In this document: positions 32,112-40,751 of the stretch, piece after piece
How the letters are laid out: each line of letters opens with the position of its first letter
Position numbering within the stretch: position 1 is the first letter of the stretch
NCBI RefSeq assembly: GCF_024295805.1
Contig: NZ_JANCLX010000054.1
Coordinates: 1-40,998, forward strand
DNA: 40,998 bases
Source: Streptomyces cucumeris
GTDB lineage: Bacteria > Actinomycetota > Actinomycetes > Streptomycetales > Streptomycetaceae
Reading direction: 5' to 3'
The notes under the pieces: model-generated
The model's database searches: none
Seen by the model: only the letters and a program-made list of their open reading frames with translations
What the model was told of the DNA's origin: nothing
Position numbers and translations under genes: made by a program

Positions 32112-33341
32112 ATGAGCACTACCGCCATCACCGGCGCACAGGTCTTCGACGGGGAGAAGCCACTCGGCATCACCACCGTCGTGTTCGAAGGAAGCCGGAT
32201 TGTCCAGGTCGGCGGCGACGCCCCAGCCGGGGCCCAAACCGTCGACGGAACCGGAGCGACGCTGCTGCCGGGCCTGATCGACGCACATGTCCACACCGAC
32301 CGCGCCTCTCTCGCACTGGCCCTAAAGTTCGGTGTCACCACTGAGCTGGAGATGCAGGGGGCGAACACCCGCGACAGGCGCGCACCGATCAGCGAGGACG
32401 ACTCGGTGGCCGATGTGCGCTCGTCCGGCTTTGCGCTGACCCCGCCTGGCGGGCACCCGAGCGAGCTGTTCCCTGAGGACTTCCACCCGGGCAAGGCCGG
32501 TGGCCCGGGCGGAGGGCACCGGGGCGAGCCGCCCTACCACCCCGACGCCACTAGCCCCGAGGCAGCGGCGGCCTCGGTTCCGCAGCTGATCGCGCACGGC
32601 TCCGACTACATCAAGTTCATGATTGACGACGGCAGTGTCGAGGGGCACCCGGGCCTGCCCATGCTCGACCTGGCCACCCTGAACGCCGGGGTGGCCGCGG
32701 CCAAGAAGCACGGCGCGCTGACCGTCGCCCACACGCTGACCATCGACGCCACCCGCATGGCCATCGAGGCCGGGATCGACGGCCTGGTGCACCTGTTCGT
32801 CGAACCGGCCACCGACGACATCATCACGATGATCAAGGACTCCGGAGCGTTCGTCGTGCCCTGCACCGTGCTGAACGCCTCCATGATGGGCATCACCGGC
32901 GACCAGCTGGCCGACGACCCGCGCGTGGCCTCACGTCTGGACACCGATTGGGACGTCACCTTGCGCTCCTGCTTCGGCTACTACCCCCAGGGCAAGCTCC
33001 AGGACGTCCTGGACAGCGTCAAGGCCCTCGCCGACGCCGGAGTCGACCTGCTGGTGGGCACCGATGTCTCCCAGCCCATGCCGTTCCTCGGCGGTCTCGC
33101 CCACGGCGCCAGCGTCCACCAGGAACTCCAGCACCTCGTGGCAGCCGGCCTGACCCCTGCGGCGGCGCTGCGCGCGGCCACCGCCACGACCGCGCGCCGT
33201 TTCCACCTCTCCGACCGCGGCCGGATCGCCGAGGGCCTGCGCGCCGATCTGCTGCTGGTCGACGGCGATCCCACCACCACGATCATCGACACCCTCAACA
33301 CCCGCGCGGTATGGCGCCGCGGCACCCGCCTGGCGTCCTGA
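32112..33341 (+). CDS. Metal-dependent amidohydrolase
   Basis: A 409-residue member of the amidohydrolase superfamily (imidazolonepropionase/prolidase-like group). The metal motif HVHTD is at about 59-63 (H59, H61). SDYIKFMIDD contributes a probable metal-bridging lysine, TVAHTLTID and GLVHLF the other histidines, and LLVGTDVS the catalytic aspartate. The C-terminal composite domain reads DRGRIAEGLRADLLLVDGDPTTTIIDTLNTRAVWRRG. It hydrolyses an amide, lactam or similar bond in a small molecule. Its regulation by the divergent MarR gene, and the second amidohydrolase directly downstream, suggest a short catabolic or detoxification pathway. A 12-bp terminator hairpin follows. Confidence 0.9.
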   Translation: MSTTAITGAQVFDGEKPLGITTVVFEGSRIVQVGGDAPAGAQTVDGTGATLLPGLIDAHVHTDRASLALALKFGVTTELEMQGANTRDRRAPISEDDSVADVRSSGFALTPPGGHPSELFPEDFHPGKAGGPGGGHRGEPPYHPDATSPEAAAASVPQLIAHGSDYIKFMIDDGSVEGHPGLPMLDLATLNAGVAAAKKHGALTVAHTLTIDATRMAIEAGIDGLVHLFVEPATDDIITMIKDSGAFVVPCTVLNASMMGITGDQLADDPRVASRLDTDWDVTLRSCFGYYPQGKLQDVLDSVKALADAGVDLLVGTDVSQPMPFLGGLAHGASVHQELQHLVAAGLTPAAALRAATATTARRFHLSDRGRIAEGLRADLLLVDGDPTTTIIDTLNTRAVWRRGTRLAS

Positions 33342-33354
33342 ACTCCGTCAGATC

Positions 33355-33384
33355 CAGGGCCGGGCCTCAATGGGCCCGGCCCTG
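33355..33384 (+). terminator. Terminator between the two amidohydrolase genes
   Basis: Perfect 12-bp stem (33355-33366 with 33373-33384) and 6-base loop, 13 bases after the stop at 33341. Confidence 0.8.
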
Positions 33385-33428
33385 TCCGTTGTCCTGCACC
33401 TTCCTTCACGCAGCGAGGTGACTGCGCC

Positions 33429-34355
33429 ATGCCCGCACACCGCATCGATGTCCACGCCCACTACTTCGGCGGCGCCGTCGCCGGCCCGGCCGGGAAGCAG
33501 CCCGCGCCCGGCGGGAGAGCGCCGTGGAGTGCCGAGGCCACGCTGGAGGCCATGGAGCGCACCGGCACCGCCGTCCAGATCTCGTCGGTCCCCTTCACCC
33601 CTCAATCACAAGGCGGCAGCGAGGCCAAGGGCCTGGCCCGCCGCATCAACGAGGACCTGGCCACTGTGATCGGCCGGCATCCCGACCGGTTCGGTGGGCT
33701 GGCCTGTCTACCGGGCGACGACCCGACGCCATCCTCGATGAACTCACGTACGCGCTGGACGTCCTGCACCTCGACGGGGTCGCCCTGACCTCCAACGTCG
33801 CAGGCCGTTACCTCGGCAACCCCTGGTGGCAGCCCCTCGTGGCCGAACTGGACCGCCGTGCCATCCCGGTCCTGCTCCACCCGACCAACTGCCCTCACGC
33901 CACCGAACTTGCGCTGGGCCGCTACCCATCGGTGATCGAGTACCCCTTCGACACCGCCCGCACCATCACCGACGCCCTGTTCGCCGGAGTCTTCCACCGC
34001 CACCCCGACCTGACCTTGATCCTGCCCCACCTGGGCGGCCCGCTACCCGCTCTGGCCTGGCGCATCGCCGAATGCACCACCATGCCCGGCCCCCACGACC
34101 CCGCCACCGTCACCCCCCGAGCACGTCACCGATGTCCTGGCCGCCCTCTACTGCGACACAGCCATGGGCGGCAGCCCTCACGCGCTCCTTCCTGCCCTTC
34201 CGGTCACCAGCACCGACCACCTCCTGGTCGGCACCGACGCCGGCGCCGCCCCAGCCGCCACAATCGACCGGGCCATCTCCGCCCTGACCACGACCCTGTA
34301 CGCCGTCGAACATGCCAACGCCCTTCGCGTCTTCCCCCGCCTTGCTGCCCGCTGA
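33429..34355 (+). pseudogene. Amidohydrolase (ACMSD-like, amidohydrolase_2 fold) broken by two frameshifts
   Basis: The reading frame starts at ATG 33429 (MPAHRIDVHAHYFGG, with the HxH metal motif). It breaks near 33725, where one base has been lost in GACGACCCGACGCC, and continues in the next frame (AILDELTYALDVLHLDGVALTSNVAGRYLG ... HPDLTLILPHLGG). It returns to the first frame near 34115-34120, where a run of six C carries one base too many, then reads EHVTDVLAALYCDTAMGGSP ... TSTDHLLVGTDAG to a stop at 34355. Joined, the product would be about 308 residues with the metal histidines and aspartate (GTDAG) of the ACMSD/gamma-resorcylate decarboxylase-like family. The two shifts cancel, so sequencing error is also possible. 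Confidence 0.8.
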
Positions 34356-35379
34356 CAGCAACCTGGCTCGACGCACCACAACGACGGAGGAGCTCGTCCC
34401 CCACCCCAACGCCCGACTCACCGTCCACGGCAGACGCCTGCTGATCGAGCGGGTCCGATCCGGCCCCCCCGTTGCGCACGTGGCCGACGAAATGGGCATC
34501 TCCCGCGCCACGGCCTACAAGTGGGTGCGCCGCTGGCGCACCGAGGGCGACACCGGCCTGTTCGACCGCCCGAGTCGGCCCCGGACAACCCCGCATCGCA
34601 CTGCCCCAGACGTCGAGGAACAGGTTTGCACGCTGCGGCGGGAACGAAAGCTCGGTCCCGCGCGGATCGGCCCGATCCTGGGCATGCCCGCCTCCACCGT
34701 CCACCGGGTGCTTACCCGCCACGGGCTGAACCGGCTGAGCTGGATGGACCGGCCCACCGGCCAAGTCATCCGGCGCTACGAACGCGCACGCCCCGGCGAG
34801 CTGATCCACGTCGACATCAAGAAGCTCGGCAACACTCCCGACGGCGGCGGGCACCGCATCATGCCCCGCCAGCAAGCCGGCCCCAACAGACAGGCCACGA
34901 CCACCGCACGCAAGGGCGGCAGCCCCGTCATCGGCTACAGCTTCATCCACACCGCCATCGACGACCACTCCCGACTCGCCTGCAGCGAAGTCCTGACCAA
35001 CGAGCGCAAGGAGACCGCCGCCACATTCTGGCAGCGGGCGAACGCCTTCTTCACCAAGCACGGCATCACCGTCGAGCGCGTCCTGACCGACAACGGATCC
35101 TGCTACCGGTCCAAGCTATTCAGTCAGACCTTGGCCGCCGACGGCATCATCCACAAACGCACCCGCCCATACCGCCCACAGACAAACGGCAAGGTCGAGC
35201 GCCTAAACCGCACGCTCCTCGAGGAATGGGCCTACGTGCGTCCGTACGCCAGTAGCGCCGAACGCACTGCGGCCCTCGCGGACTTCCTCCACACCTACAA
35301 CCATCACCGCTGCCACACCGCGCTCAACGGACACCCGCCCATCAGCCGCATCAACAACGCTGCGGGTCAATACATCTAG
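34312..35379 (+). CDS. IS481-family transposase
   Basis: DDE transposase of the IS481 family, up to 355 residues. The N-terminal helix-turn-helix domain is PHPNARLTVHGRRLLIERV ... MGISRATAYKWVRRW. The catalytic core has the first Asp in LIHVDIKKLG, the second in VERVLTDNGSCYRS and the Glu in TNGKVERLNRTLLEEW, with the family signature TYNHHRCHTALNGHPP near the end. The coordinates use ATG 34312, which lies inside the end of the amidohydrolase pseudogene. The expected start of the family (PHPNARL...) falls at 34396, where a perfectly placed GGAGGAG precedes GTC instead of GTG. Thus the native start codon seems lost, and expression would need the upstream ATG. The element inserted just behind the broken amidohydrolase gene. 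I could not define its terminal repeats. Confidence 0.85.
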   Translation: MPTPFASSPALLPADSNLARRTTTTEELVPHPNARLTVHGRRLLIERVRSGPPVAHVADEMGISRATAYKWVRRWRTEGDTGLFDRPSRPRTTPHRTAPDVEEQVCTLRRERKLGPARIGPILGMPASTVHRVLTRHGLNRLSWMDRPTGQVIRRYERARPGELIHVDIKKLGNTPDGGGHRIMPRQQAGPNRQATTTARKGGSPVIGYSFIHTAIDDHSRLACSEVLTNERKETAATFWQRANAFFTKHGITVERVLTDNGSCYRSKLFSQTLAADGIIHKRTRPYRPQTNGKVERLNRTLLEEWAYVRPYASSAERTAALADFLHTYNHHRCHTALNGHPPISRINNAAGQYI

Positions 35380-35978
35380 TACGGGCCACCGCGGAAGAGC
35401 ATGGTGCCGTGGTGGCGCGGGCGGTCGCCACGTTCGTGGGCTGCGTCGGAACGGTCAGCGGGGGACGAGAGCCGGGCAAGGGACCGGAGGGTTGCCAGGC
35501 CGGCCAGCACCTCGTCACGACGCTGAGAGGACTTCATCCAGGCCGGCAGCCGGGCGAACATCGCCATCGTCGGGGAGGCGCGACGCTCGCGTAGCCGGGC
35601 GTCCACGTAGGCGGCGAGGGCGTCGACGTGTTCTTCGCCGTAGGCCCACAGGATCCGTCCCGCGCAGCGGGTCTGAAGCCAGAGCGGCCGCCGGAAGAAG
35701 GGGTCCTCGGTGCCGCCGGGCTTCGCGCCGACCAAGCCGGCGCCCCGCTCCTCGGCCTTCCAGTCGGCGACCGTGCCGCAGCCGCCGCAGGCGAGGCGGC
35801 GGGGCTGGAAGAGCAGGGCGCTGAAGTACTTGGGCGCCGCGATACCGGGCCGAGGCACGACGAGCGCGCGGCCACCGCACTTCGGGCAGACCACGAGCAC
35901 CCGGTCGGTGAACCGGACGAGCCATTCGCCGTGGTCGCGGTGGCGGGGCGGGGTGGGGTGCGCGGGCTCGGAGCTCAT
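35376..35978 (-). CDS. Zinc-ribbon protein of unknown function
   Basis: A 200-residue cytoplasmic protein. Two Cys pairs, CPKC (31-34) and CGGC (64-67), form a TFIIB-type zinc ribbon, followed by WKAEERGAG, PLWLQTRCAGRILWAYGEEHVDALAAYVDARLRER and a basic Arg-rich tail. This combination recurs in uncharacterised Streptomyces proteins. ATG 35978 has AGGG 7 to 10 nt upstream. Its stop shares the CTAG at 35376-35379 with the convergent IS481 transposase gene, so the last residues may have been altered by the insertion. A short open frame (35975-36286) overlaps its start as ATGA but is not convincing. Confidence 0.78.
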   Translation of the reverse strand: MSSEPAHPTPPRHRDHGEWLVRFTDRVLVVCPKCGGRALVVPRPGIAAPKYFSALLFQPRRLACGGCGTVADWKAEERGAGLVGAKPGGTEDPFFRRPLWLQTRCAGRILWAYGEEHVDALAAYVDARLRERRASPTMAMFARLPAWMKSSQRRDEVLAGLATLRSLARLSSPADRSDAAHERGDRPRHHGTMLFRGGPY

Positions 35979-36407
35979 GATGGCACCCTGCCAGGTCCGA
36001 CCCGCCGCGTCAGCTGCTGCCGGTGCATCGGAGTTGTTTGGCACTGGGCGCGGAGCAGGGCCAGCGAGTACACCTGGTGAGGGACATCGAGGTGGGTGGT
36101 CGGTTCGGCCGGGATCGGAACGTCTGGTTTCGGGACGAACACGCGGGATGAAAGGTCGTGTTGGCGTTCGCTGCCGAGCGTGACGGTGAACCGGTGCCTC
36201 GGTCTGACCTCATCGGAGCTGATACGGGGTCGGCCTATGCCCGGAAGGAACCGGTTGAGAAGGCGATCACGATCGGTATCCCGCACCCGGTGCGAAGGGG
36301 TGTGGTAGCCGAAGGCGGTCGGGCCGACCCCGTAGCTTCATACTCCTGCACATGGTCTGTTATTGCAACCGATGTGCAATAATAGTCTGTGCCGCCTCGC
36401 GGCCGAG
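35979..36407. other. Gap between the zinc-ribbon gene and alaS, with operator-like site
   Basis: About 430 bases. A 103-codon minus-strand frame (35975-36286, GTG start) overlaps the zinc-ribbon start as ATGA but lacks a ribosome site and has weaker third-position bias than real genes here. The right side contains the palindromic site 36356-36385. No RNA gene is seen. Confidence 0.35.
36356..36385. promoter_or_regulatory. Palindromic site A (Fur/Nur-box-like), left border of the alaS-GNAT-tsaD cassette
   Basis: TTATTGCA-N7-TGCAATAA, a perfect 8-bp inverted repeat at 36360-36382. It matches the Nur-type layout TTGCAA-N5-TTGCAA with one mismatch. The 30-base window matches site B (40752-40781) at 25 of 30 positions in inverted orientation. 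It lies just beyond the alaS stop. It is AT-rich in otherwise GC-rich DNA. Confidence 0.6.
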
Positions 36408-39062
36408 TCAGTCCCCGGTGATCAGACCCGGCAGCGCTTCCAGAACTTCCGGCAGTGCACCAGCCGGGACGCCGCCGCCCTGTGCCGTTTCACTGGTGCC
36501 GCCGCCGCGGCCGCCGAGGAGACGGCGGACGAGGTCGGCGGCGGAGAGTCCGGTGTCACGGGCGGCGGGGGTGACGGTGAGGACGAGCGAGCCCTTGCCC
36601 TCGTGGGCCGCGCCGACGGCCACGACGCCGGGACGCCCGGCGGGCAGACGGTCACGGACGGCCAGCGCGAGAGCGCGTGCGTCATCCGAGGCACCCTCGA
36701 CGGTGGTGGTGACGGTCAGGACACCGTGGACATCCCGGGCGGCGGTGGCCAGTTCGGCGGCGCGGGCGAGGGTGGCCCGGCGGCGCAGTTCCGCGTTCTG
36801 GCGGTCGGCGATGCGCAGCCGTTCCAGCAGGGCGGCGATGCGGTCGGGCAGTTCGGCGCGGGGGGCCTGGAGCTGTTCGGCGATGCGGGTGACGAGGTCG
36901 CGTTCGCGGGCCAGGTAGCCGAAGCCCTCGGCCCCCACGGACGCCTCCAGCCGGCGCATCCCGGCGCCGACAGAGGACTCTCCGGTCAGGGCGATGACGC
37001 CGATCTGGGCGGCGTGTTCCACATGGGTGCCGCCGCAGAGTTCGCGGGACCAGGGCCCGCCGATCTCCACCACGCGCACCCGCTCGCCGTAGGTCTCGCC
37101 GAAGAGCGCGAGGGCGCCGAGTTCCCTGGCCTCGGCGAGCGGCATCCACCGGACGCCGACAGGGAGGTCCTGGCGCAGGGCGCGGGCGGCCGCCTCCTCG
37201 ATCTCGCTGCGCGCGGTCTCGGACAGCGCACCGCGCCAGGGGAAGTCCAGGCGCAGATAGCCGGGGCGGTTGTAGGAGCCGGACTGGAGGGCGCCCTGGC
37301 CGAGGATCTGGCGCAGGGCGGCGTGCAGCACATGGGTGCCGGAGTGGGCCTGGCGGGCGCCGAGCCGCCACTCGGGGTCGACGGCGGCCAGCACCGTACC
37401 GCCGGGCGTCAACTCGCCCGCTATGATGCGCACCTGATGGGTCACCAGGCCGGGGAGGGGCCGCTGGACGTCGATGACCTCGGCCTCGCCCGACGCCGCG
37501 GTGAGGCGTCCGGCATCACTGTCCTGGCCGCCGGACTCGGCGTAGAAGGGGGTGCGGTCCAGGATCACGGTGACGATCTCGCCCGCCGCGGCGACCGGCA
37601 GCGGACCGGCGGGGCCGAGGACGGCCACCACCCGGGAGTCGGTGACCAGGCTGTCCCACGCCCGCCAGTCGGTGGGGCCGTGGGCTGCGAGCACCTCGCG
37701 GAAGGCACTGGTGTCCAGGGTGCCACCGGACTTGCGGGCCCGTGCGTCGGCACGCGCCCGCTCCCGCTGTTCGCGCATGAGCGCGGCGAAACCGTCCCGG
37801 TCCACCTCCACGCCCTGCTCGGCTGCCATCTCCAGGGTGAGGTCGATGGGGAAGCCGTAGGTGTCGTGCAGCAGGAACGCCCGGTCACCGGCGAGGGCCC
37901 GCCCGCCCTCTGCCTTGACCTCGGCGATGGCGGTGTCCAGCACGGTCGTGCCCTGCCGGAGAGTGGCGCGGAAGGCGTCCTCCTCCGCGTACGCCTGCTG
38001 GGCGATGCGGTCGAAGCCGTCGGCGACCTCCTGGTAGCCGGGCGCCATGGTGTCCCGGGCGACGGGGAGCAGCTCGGGCAGTGCCGGGTCCTGGTACCCC
38101 AGGAGGCGCATGGCCCGCACCGATCGGCGCAGGATGCGGCGGAGGACGTAGCCGCGGCCCTCGTTCCCGGGGACGGTGCCGTCGGCGAGCAGCATCAGGG
38201 CGGTGCGGACGTGGTCGGCGACCACGCGCAGCCGGATGTCGGCCTGGGGGTCGGCGCCGTAGCGGAGGGCGGCCAGCGCGGCGGCGCGGTCGAGGACCGG
38301 GCGGACCTCGTCGGTCTCGTAGAGGTTGTCGGCGCCCTGGAGGAGGGTCGCCATGCGTTCCAGGCCCATACCGGTGTCGATGTTGCGGCGGGGCAGCTCG
38401 CCCACGATCGGGTAGCCCGACTTCCCCGGACCCTCGCCGCGCTCATGGCTCATGAAGACCAGGTTCCCGAACTCCATGTAGCGGTCCTCGTCGACCGCCG
38501 GGCCCCCGGCGCGGCCGAACGCCTCTCCCCGGTCGTAGTACAGCTCCGAACAGGGGCCGCACGGGCCGGGGACCCCCATGGACCAGAAGTTGTCCTCGTC
38601 GCCACGCCGGACGATCCGGTCCCGCGGCAGCTCCGCGGTGCGCAGCCAGATCTCCGCGCTCTCGTCGTCGGTGTGGTGGACGGTGACCCAGATGCGCTCC
38701 GGATCCAGACCGAAACCACCCTCGGCCACCGGGGCGGTGGACAACTCCCAGGCGTAGCCGATGGCTTCTTCCTTGAAGTAGTCGCCGAAGGAGAAGTTGC
38801 CGTTCATCTGGAAGAAGGAGCCGTGCCGGGTGGTCCGGCCGACCTCCTCGATGTCCAGTGTCCGCACACACTTCTGCACGCTGGTGGCGCGTGGCCACGG
38901 AGGGGTGTCCTCACCGGTCAGATACGGCTTGAAGGGCACCATCCCGGCGTTGACGAACAGCAGTGTCGGATCCGGGGTGGGCAGTGGCGCGCTGGGTACC
39001 ACCGTGTGCTCGCGCTCGGCGAAGTAGTCGAGGAAACGGCGACGGATCTCGGCGGTACGCAA
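36408..39062 (-). CDS. alaS: Alanyl-tRNA synthetase (full length, probably a second copy)
   Basis: Charges tRNA-Ala with alanine and edits mischarged Ser/Gly. It has 884 residues, the normal length. The catalytic domain starts MRTAEIRRRFLDYFAEREHTVVPSAPLP, with the class II motifs including LFVNAGMVPFKPYLTGE and GNFSFGDYFKEEAI. The editing domain has its zinc ligands H573 and H577 (HSGTH) and C676 and H680 (CGGTH), then a C-terminal oligomerisation region. TTG 39062 has GGAG 6 nt upstream. It is the third gene of the tsaD-GNAT-alaS operon, 18 bases after the GNAT stop. The housekeeping alaS of Streptomyces lies in a different neighbourhood (near ruvX/mltG-type genes), so this is probably a paralog, possibly for stress or self-resistance. 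That is inference. Confidence 0.93.
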   Translation of the reverse strand: MRTAEIRRRFLDYFAEREHTVVPSAPLPTPDPTLLFVNAGMVPFKPYLTGEDTPPWPRATSVQKCVRTLDIEEVGRTTRHGSFFQMNGNFSFGDYFKEEAIGYAWELSTAPVAEGGFGLDPERIWVTVHHTDDESAEIWLRTAELPRDRIVRRGDEDNFWSMGVPGPCGPCSELYYDRGEAFGRAGGPAVDEDRYMEFGNLVFMSHERGEGPGKSGYPIVGELPRRNIDTGMGLERMATLLQGADNLYETDEVRPVLDRAAALAALRYGADPQADIRLRVVADHVRTALMLLADGTVPGNEGRGYVLRRILRRSVRAMRLLGYQDPALPELLPVARDTMAPGYQEVADGFDRIAQQAYAEEDAFRATLRQGTTVLDTAIAEVKAEGGRALAGDRAFLLHDTYGFPIDLTLEMAAEQGVEVDRDGFAALMREQRERARADARARKSGGTLDTSAFREVLAAHGPTDWRAWDSLVTDSRVVAVLGPAGPLPVAAAGEIVTVILDRTPFYAESGGQDSDAGRLTAASGEAEVIDVQRPLPGLVTHQVRIIAGELTPGGTVLAAVDPEWRLGARQAHSGTHVLHAALRQILGQGALQSGSYNRPGYLRLDFPWRGALSETARSEIEEAAARALRQDLPVGVRWMPLAEARELGALALFGETYGERVRVVEIGGPWSRELCGGTHVEHAAQIGVIALTGESSVGAGMRRLEASVGAEGFGYLARERDLVTRIAEQLQAPRAELPDRIAALLERLRIADRQNAELRRRATLARAAELATAARDVHGVLTVTTTVEGASDDARALALAVRDRLPAGRPGVVAVGAAHEGKGSLVLTVTPAARDTGLSAADLVRRLLGGRGGGTSETAQGGGVPAGALPEVLEALPGLITGD

Positions 39063-39080
39063 CAGGTGCTCCGGAAACGG

Positions 39081-39662
39081 TCAGAGGGGGAGTGGGGCGG
39101 GATGGCGCGGGCCCAGGAACGCGGCGGCGCCCCGGCCTTCGGGTGCCGGGTGGGTGATCTGGCGCCAGCCGAGACGCCGGTAGAAGCGCATGGTGCCCAC
39201 CGCGCGTACGGAGGTCAGCAGCCAGGACCGGCCGTCGGCCACCGGGGTGGTGATCTCGTGGAGCAGGGCTCGGCCCAGTCCGAGGCCGCGGGCCTGGGTG
39301 TGCACGGCGAGCTCGTCGACCTCCTGGCCGCCGCAGAGCAGGTCACGGGTGCGGTCAGGGCCGAGTGCGGCGGCGATCTGCGGATAGCAGCGACCGGTGG
39401 GGAAGGGGGTGGGCGTGGTCCAGGCGGTGGCGAAGCCCACGACCGTCCTGCCCTCCCGGGCCAGGGTGGCGAGAAAACCGGGACGGGCCGTGTCCTCGGC
39501 GAGCCGGTCCAGGTACGCGGTGGCCATCGTCTCGTTCTCCCGCCAGGGCGGAGCGCCGAACGCGGACGCGTAGACGGAGCGTATGCCGTCCAGGTGCGGT
39601 CCCAGCCGTTCGCGGGGGACCAGTGCGACGCGAACGGTGGGCGGGGTGTGGAGGGTCGTCAC
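39081..39662 (-). CDS. GNAT-family N-acetyltransferase in the alaS/tsaD operon
   Basis: A 193-residue acetyltransferase. Motif A is VDELAVHTQARGLGLGRALLHEI, followed by SWLLTSVRAVGTMRFYRRLGWRQI. The N-terminal part (YASAFGAPPWRENE ... GRTVVGFATAWT) resembles the AAC/RimI-like group. GTG 39662 overlaps the tsaD stop as GTGA, so it is translated together with TsaD. In housekeeping loci tsaD sits next to rimI, a GNAT that acetylates ribosomal protein S18, so this pair may mirror that arrangement. The sequence is longer than a typical RimI and I would not call it that. Confidence 0.85.
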   Translation of the reverse strand: MTTLHTPPTVRVALVPRERLGPHLDGIRSVYASAFGAPPWRENETMATAYLDRLAEDTARPGFLATLAREGRTVVGFATAWTTPTPFPTGRCYPQIAAALGPDRTRDLLCGGQEVDELAVHTQARGLGLGRALLHEITTPVADGRSWLLTSVRAVGTMRFYRRLGWRQITHPAPEGRGAAAFLGPRHPAPLPL

Positions 39663-40741
39663 ACCGCTCCCGCCGCCACGGGATGCCGGGGCCTGGCGAC
39701 CGGGTGGAGGGTGGCGGACTCCAGGGGTGCCGAGGGGTCGATGGACACGTCGAGCGGTGCGGGTTCGGCGCCTGCCCGGACCAGCAGGTCTCCGACGGCG
39801 GCGATCATCGCGCCGTTGTCGGTGCACAGTTTCAGCGGGGGCACCCGCAGGGTGATCCCGGCGGCGGCGCAGCGCTCCTCGGCCAGTGTCCGCACCCGGG
39901 AGTTGGCGGCCACCCCACCGACCACGACGAGGGTGCCGACGTCGTGTGCGGTGCAGGCGGCGACGGCCTTGCGGGTGAGGACGTCGGCGACGGCTTCCTG
40001 GAGGGCGGCGGCGCCGTCGGCCACCGGCAGGGTGGTGCCGCGGTGGCGCTCGGCCCAGCGGGCGGCGGCGGTCTTGAGGCCGGAGAAGGAGAAGGCGTAG
40101 GGGTCGTCGCGCGGTCCGGTCAGCGGGCGCGGGAAGGTCACGGCGTGGGGATCGCCCTGGCGGGCGGTGCGGTCGATGGCCGGGCCGCCGGGGTAGGGCA
40201 GTCCGAACACCCGGGCCACTTTGTCGAAGCACTCCCCGGCCGAGTCGTCGAGGGTGTCGCCGAGGTGGACGATGGGGTCCCGGACCAGGTCCCGGACGAG
40301 GAGCAGTGAGGTGTGGCCGCCGGAGACGATGAGGACCACGCAGGGGTCGGGCAGCGGTCCGTGTTCGAGGGTGTCGGCGGCGACGTGTCCGGCCAGGTGG
40401 TGCACTCCGTACAGGGGTACGTCCAGGGCGTACGCCAGGCCCTTGGCCCCGGTGAGTCCGACCTGGAGGGCGCCGGACAGGCCCGGTCCGGTGGTCACCG
40501 CGACGGCGCCGATGTCGGACAGGGCCAGCCCGGCCTCGTCGAGTGCGGCGCGGACCACTGGGGTGAACGCGTGCACATGGGCGCGGGCGGCGATCTCGGG
40601 CACCACACCGCCGAAGCGGGCGTGCTCGTCCATGCTGGAGGCGACCGCGTGCCCCAGCAGACGGCCGTCGCGGACCAGTCCGGCGCCGGTCTCGTCGCAT
40701 GACGACTCGATCCCCAGCACTAACAGCGGGGAGGCGCTCAT
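39659..40741 (-). CDS. tsaD: TsaD, tRNA N6-threonylcarbamoyladenosine synthase subunit (probably a second copy)
   Basis: TsaD transfers the threonylcarbamoyl group to A37 of tRNAs that read ANN codons, working with TsaB, TsaE and TsaC. It has 360 residues with the ASKHA fold. The start LVLGIESSCDETG is the family hallmark, then GGVVPEIAARAHVHA, the metal histidines H115 and H119 in GVHHLAGH, LIVSGGHTSL, TLDDSAGECFDKVAR, and VVVGGVAANSRVR with CTDNGAMIA near the end. ATG 40741 has GAGAGG 7 nt upstream; ATG 40774 in the same frame lies inside the operator and is unlikely. It is the first gene of the operon, and the palindromic site B is only about 10 bases upstream of the start codon, ideally placed for repression. 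No tsaB or tsaE gene is nearby, which supports a paralogous copy. Confidence 0.93.
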   Translation of the reverse strand: MSASPLLVLGIESSCDETGAGLVRDGRLLGHAVASSMDEHARFGGVVPEIAARAHVHAFTPVVRAALDEAGLALSDIGAVAVTTGPGLSGALQVGLTGAKGLAYALDVPLYGVHHLAGHVAADTLEHGPLPDPCVVLIVSGGHTSLLLVRDLVRDPIVHLGDTLDDSAGECFDKVARVFGLPYPGGPAIDRTARQGDPHAVTFPRPLTGPRDDPYAFSFSGLKTAAARWAERHRGTTLPVADGAAALQEAVADVLTRKAVAACTAHDVGTLVVVGGVAANSRVRTLAEERCAAAGITLRVPPLKLCTDNGAMIAAVGDLLVRAGAEPAPLDVSIDPSAPLESATLHPVARPRHPVAAGAV

Positions 40742-40751
40742 CCCGCCACCT

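Noticed and set aside
36363..40100. 1245-codon plus-strand frame opposite alaS, GNAT and tsaD
   Set aside because: Long antisense frames are common in very GC-rich genes. The translation is Gly/Ala/Val-biased, while the minus strand encodes three unmistakable enzymes.
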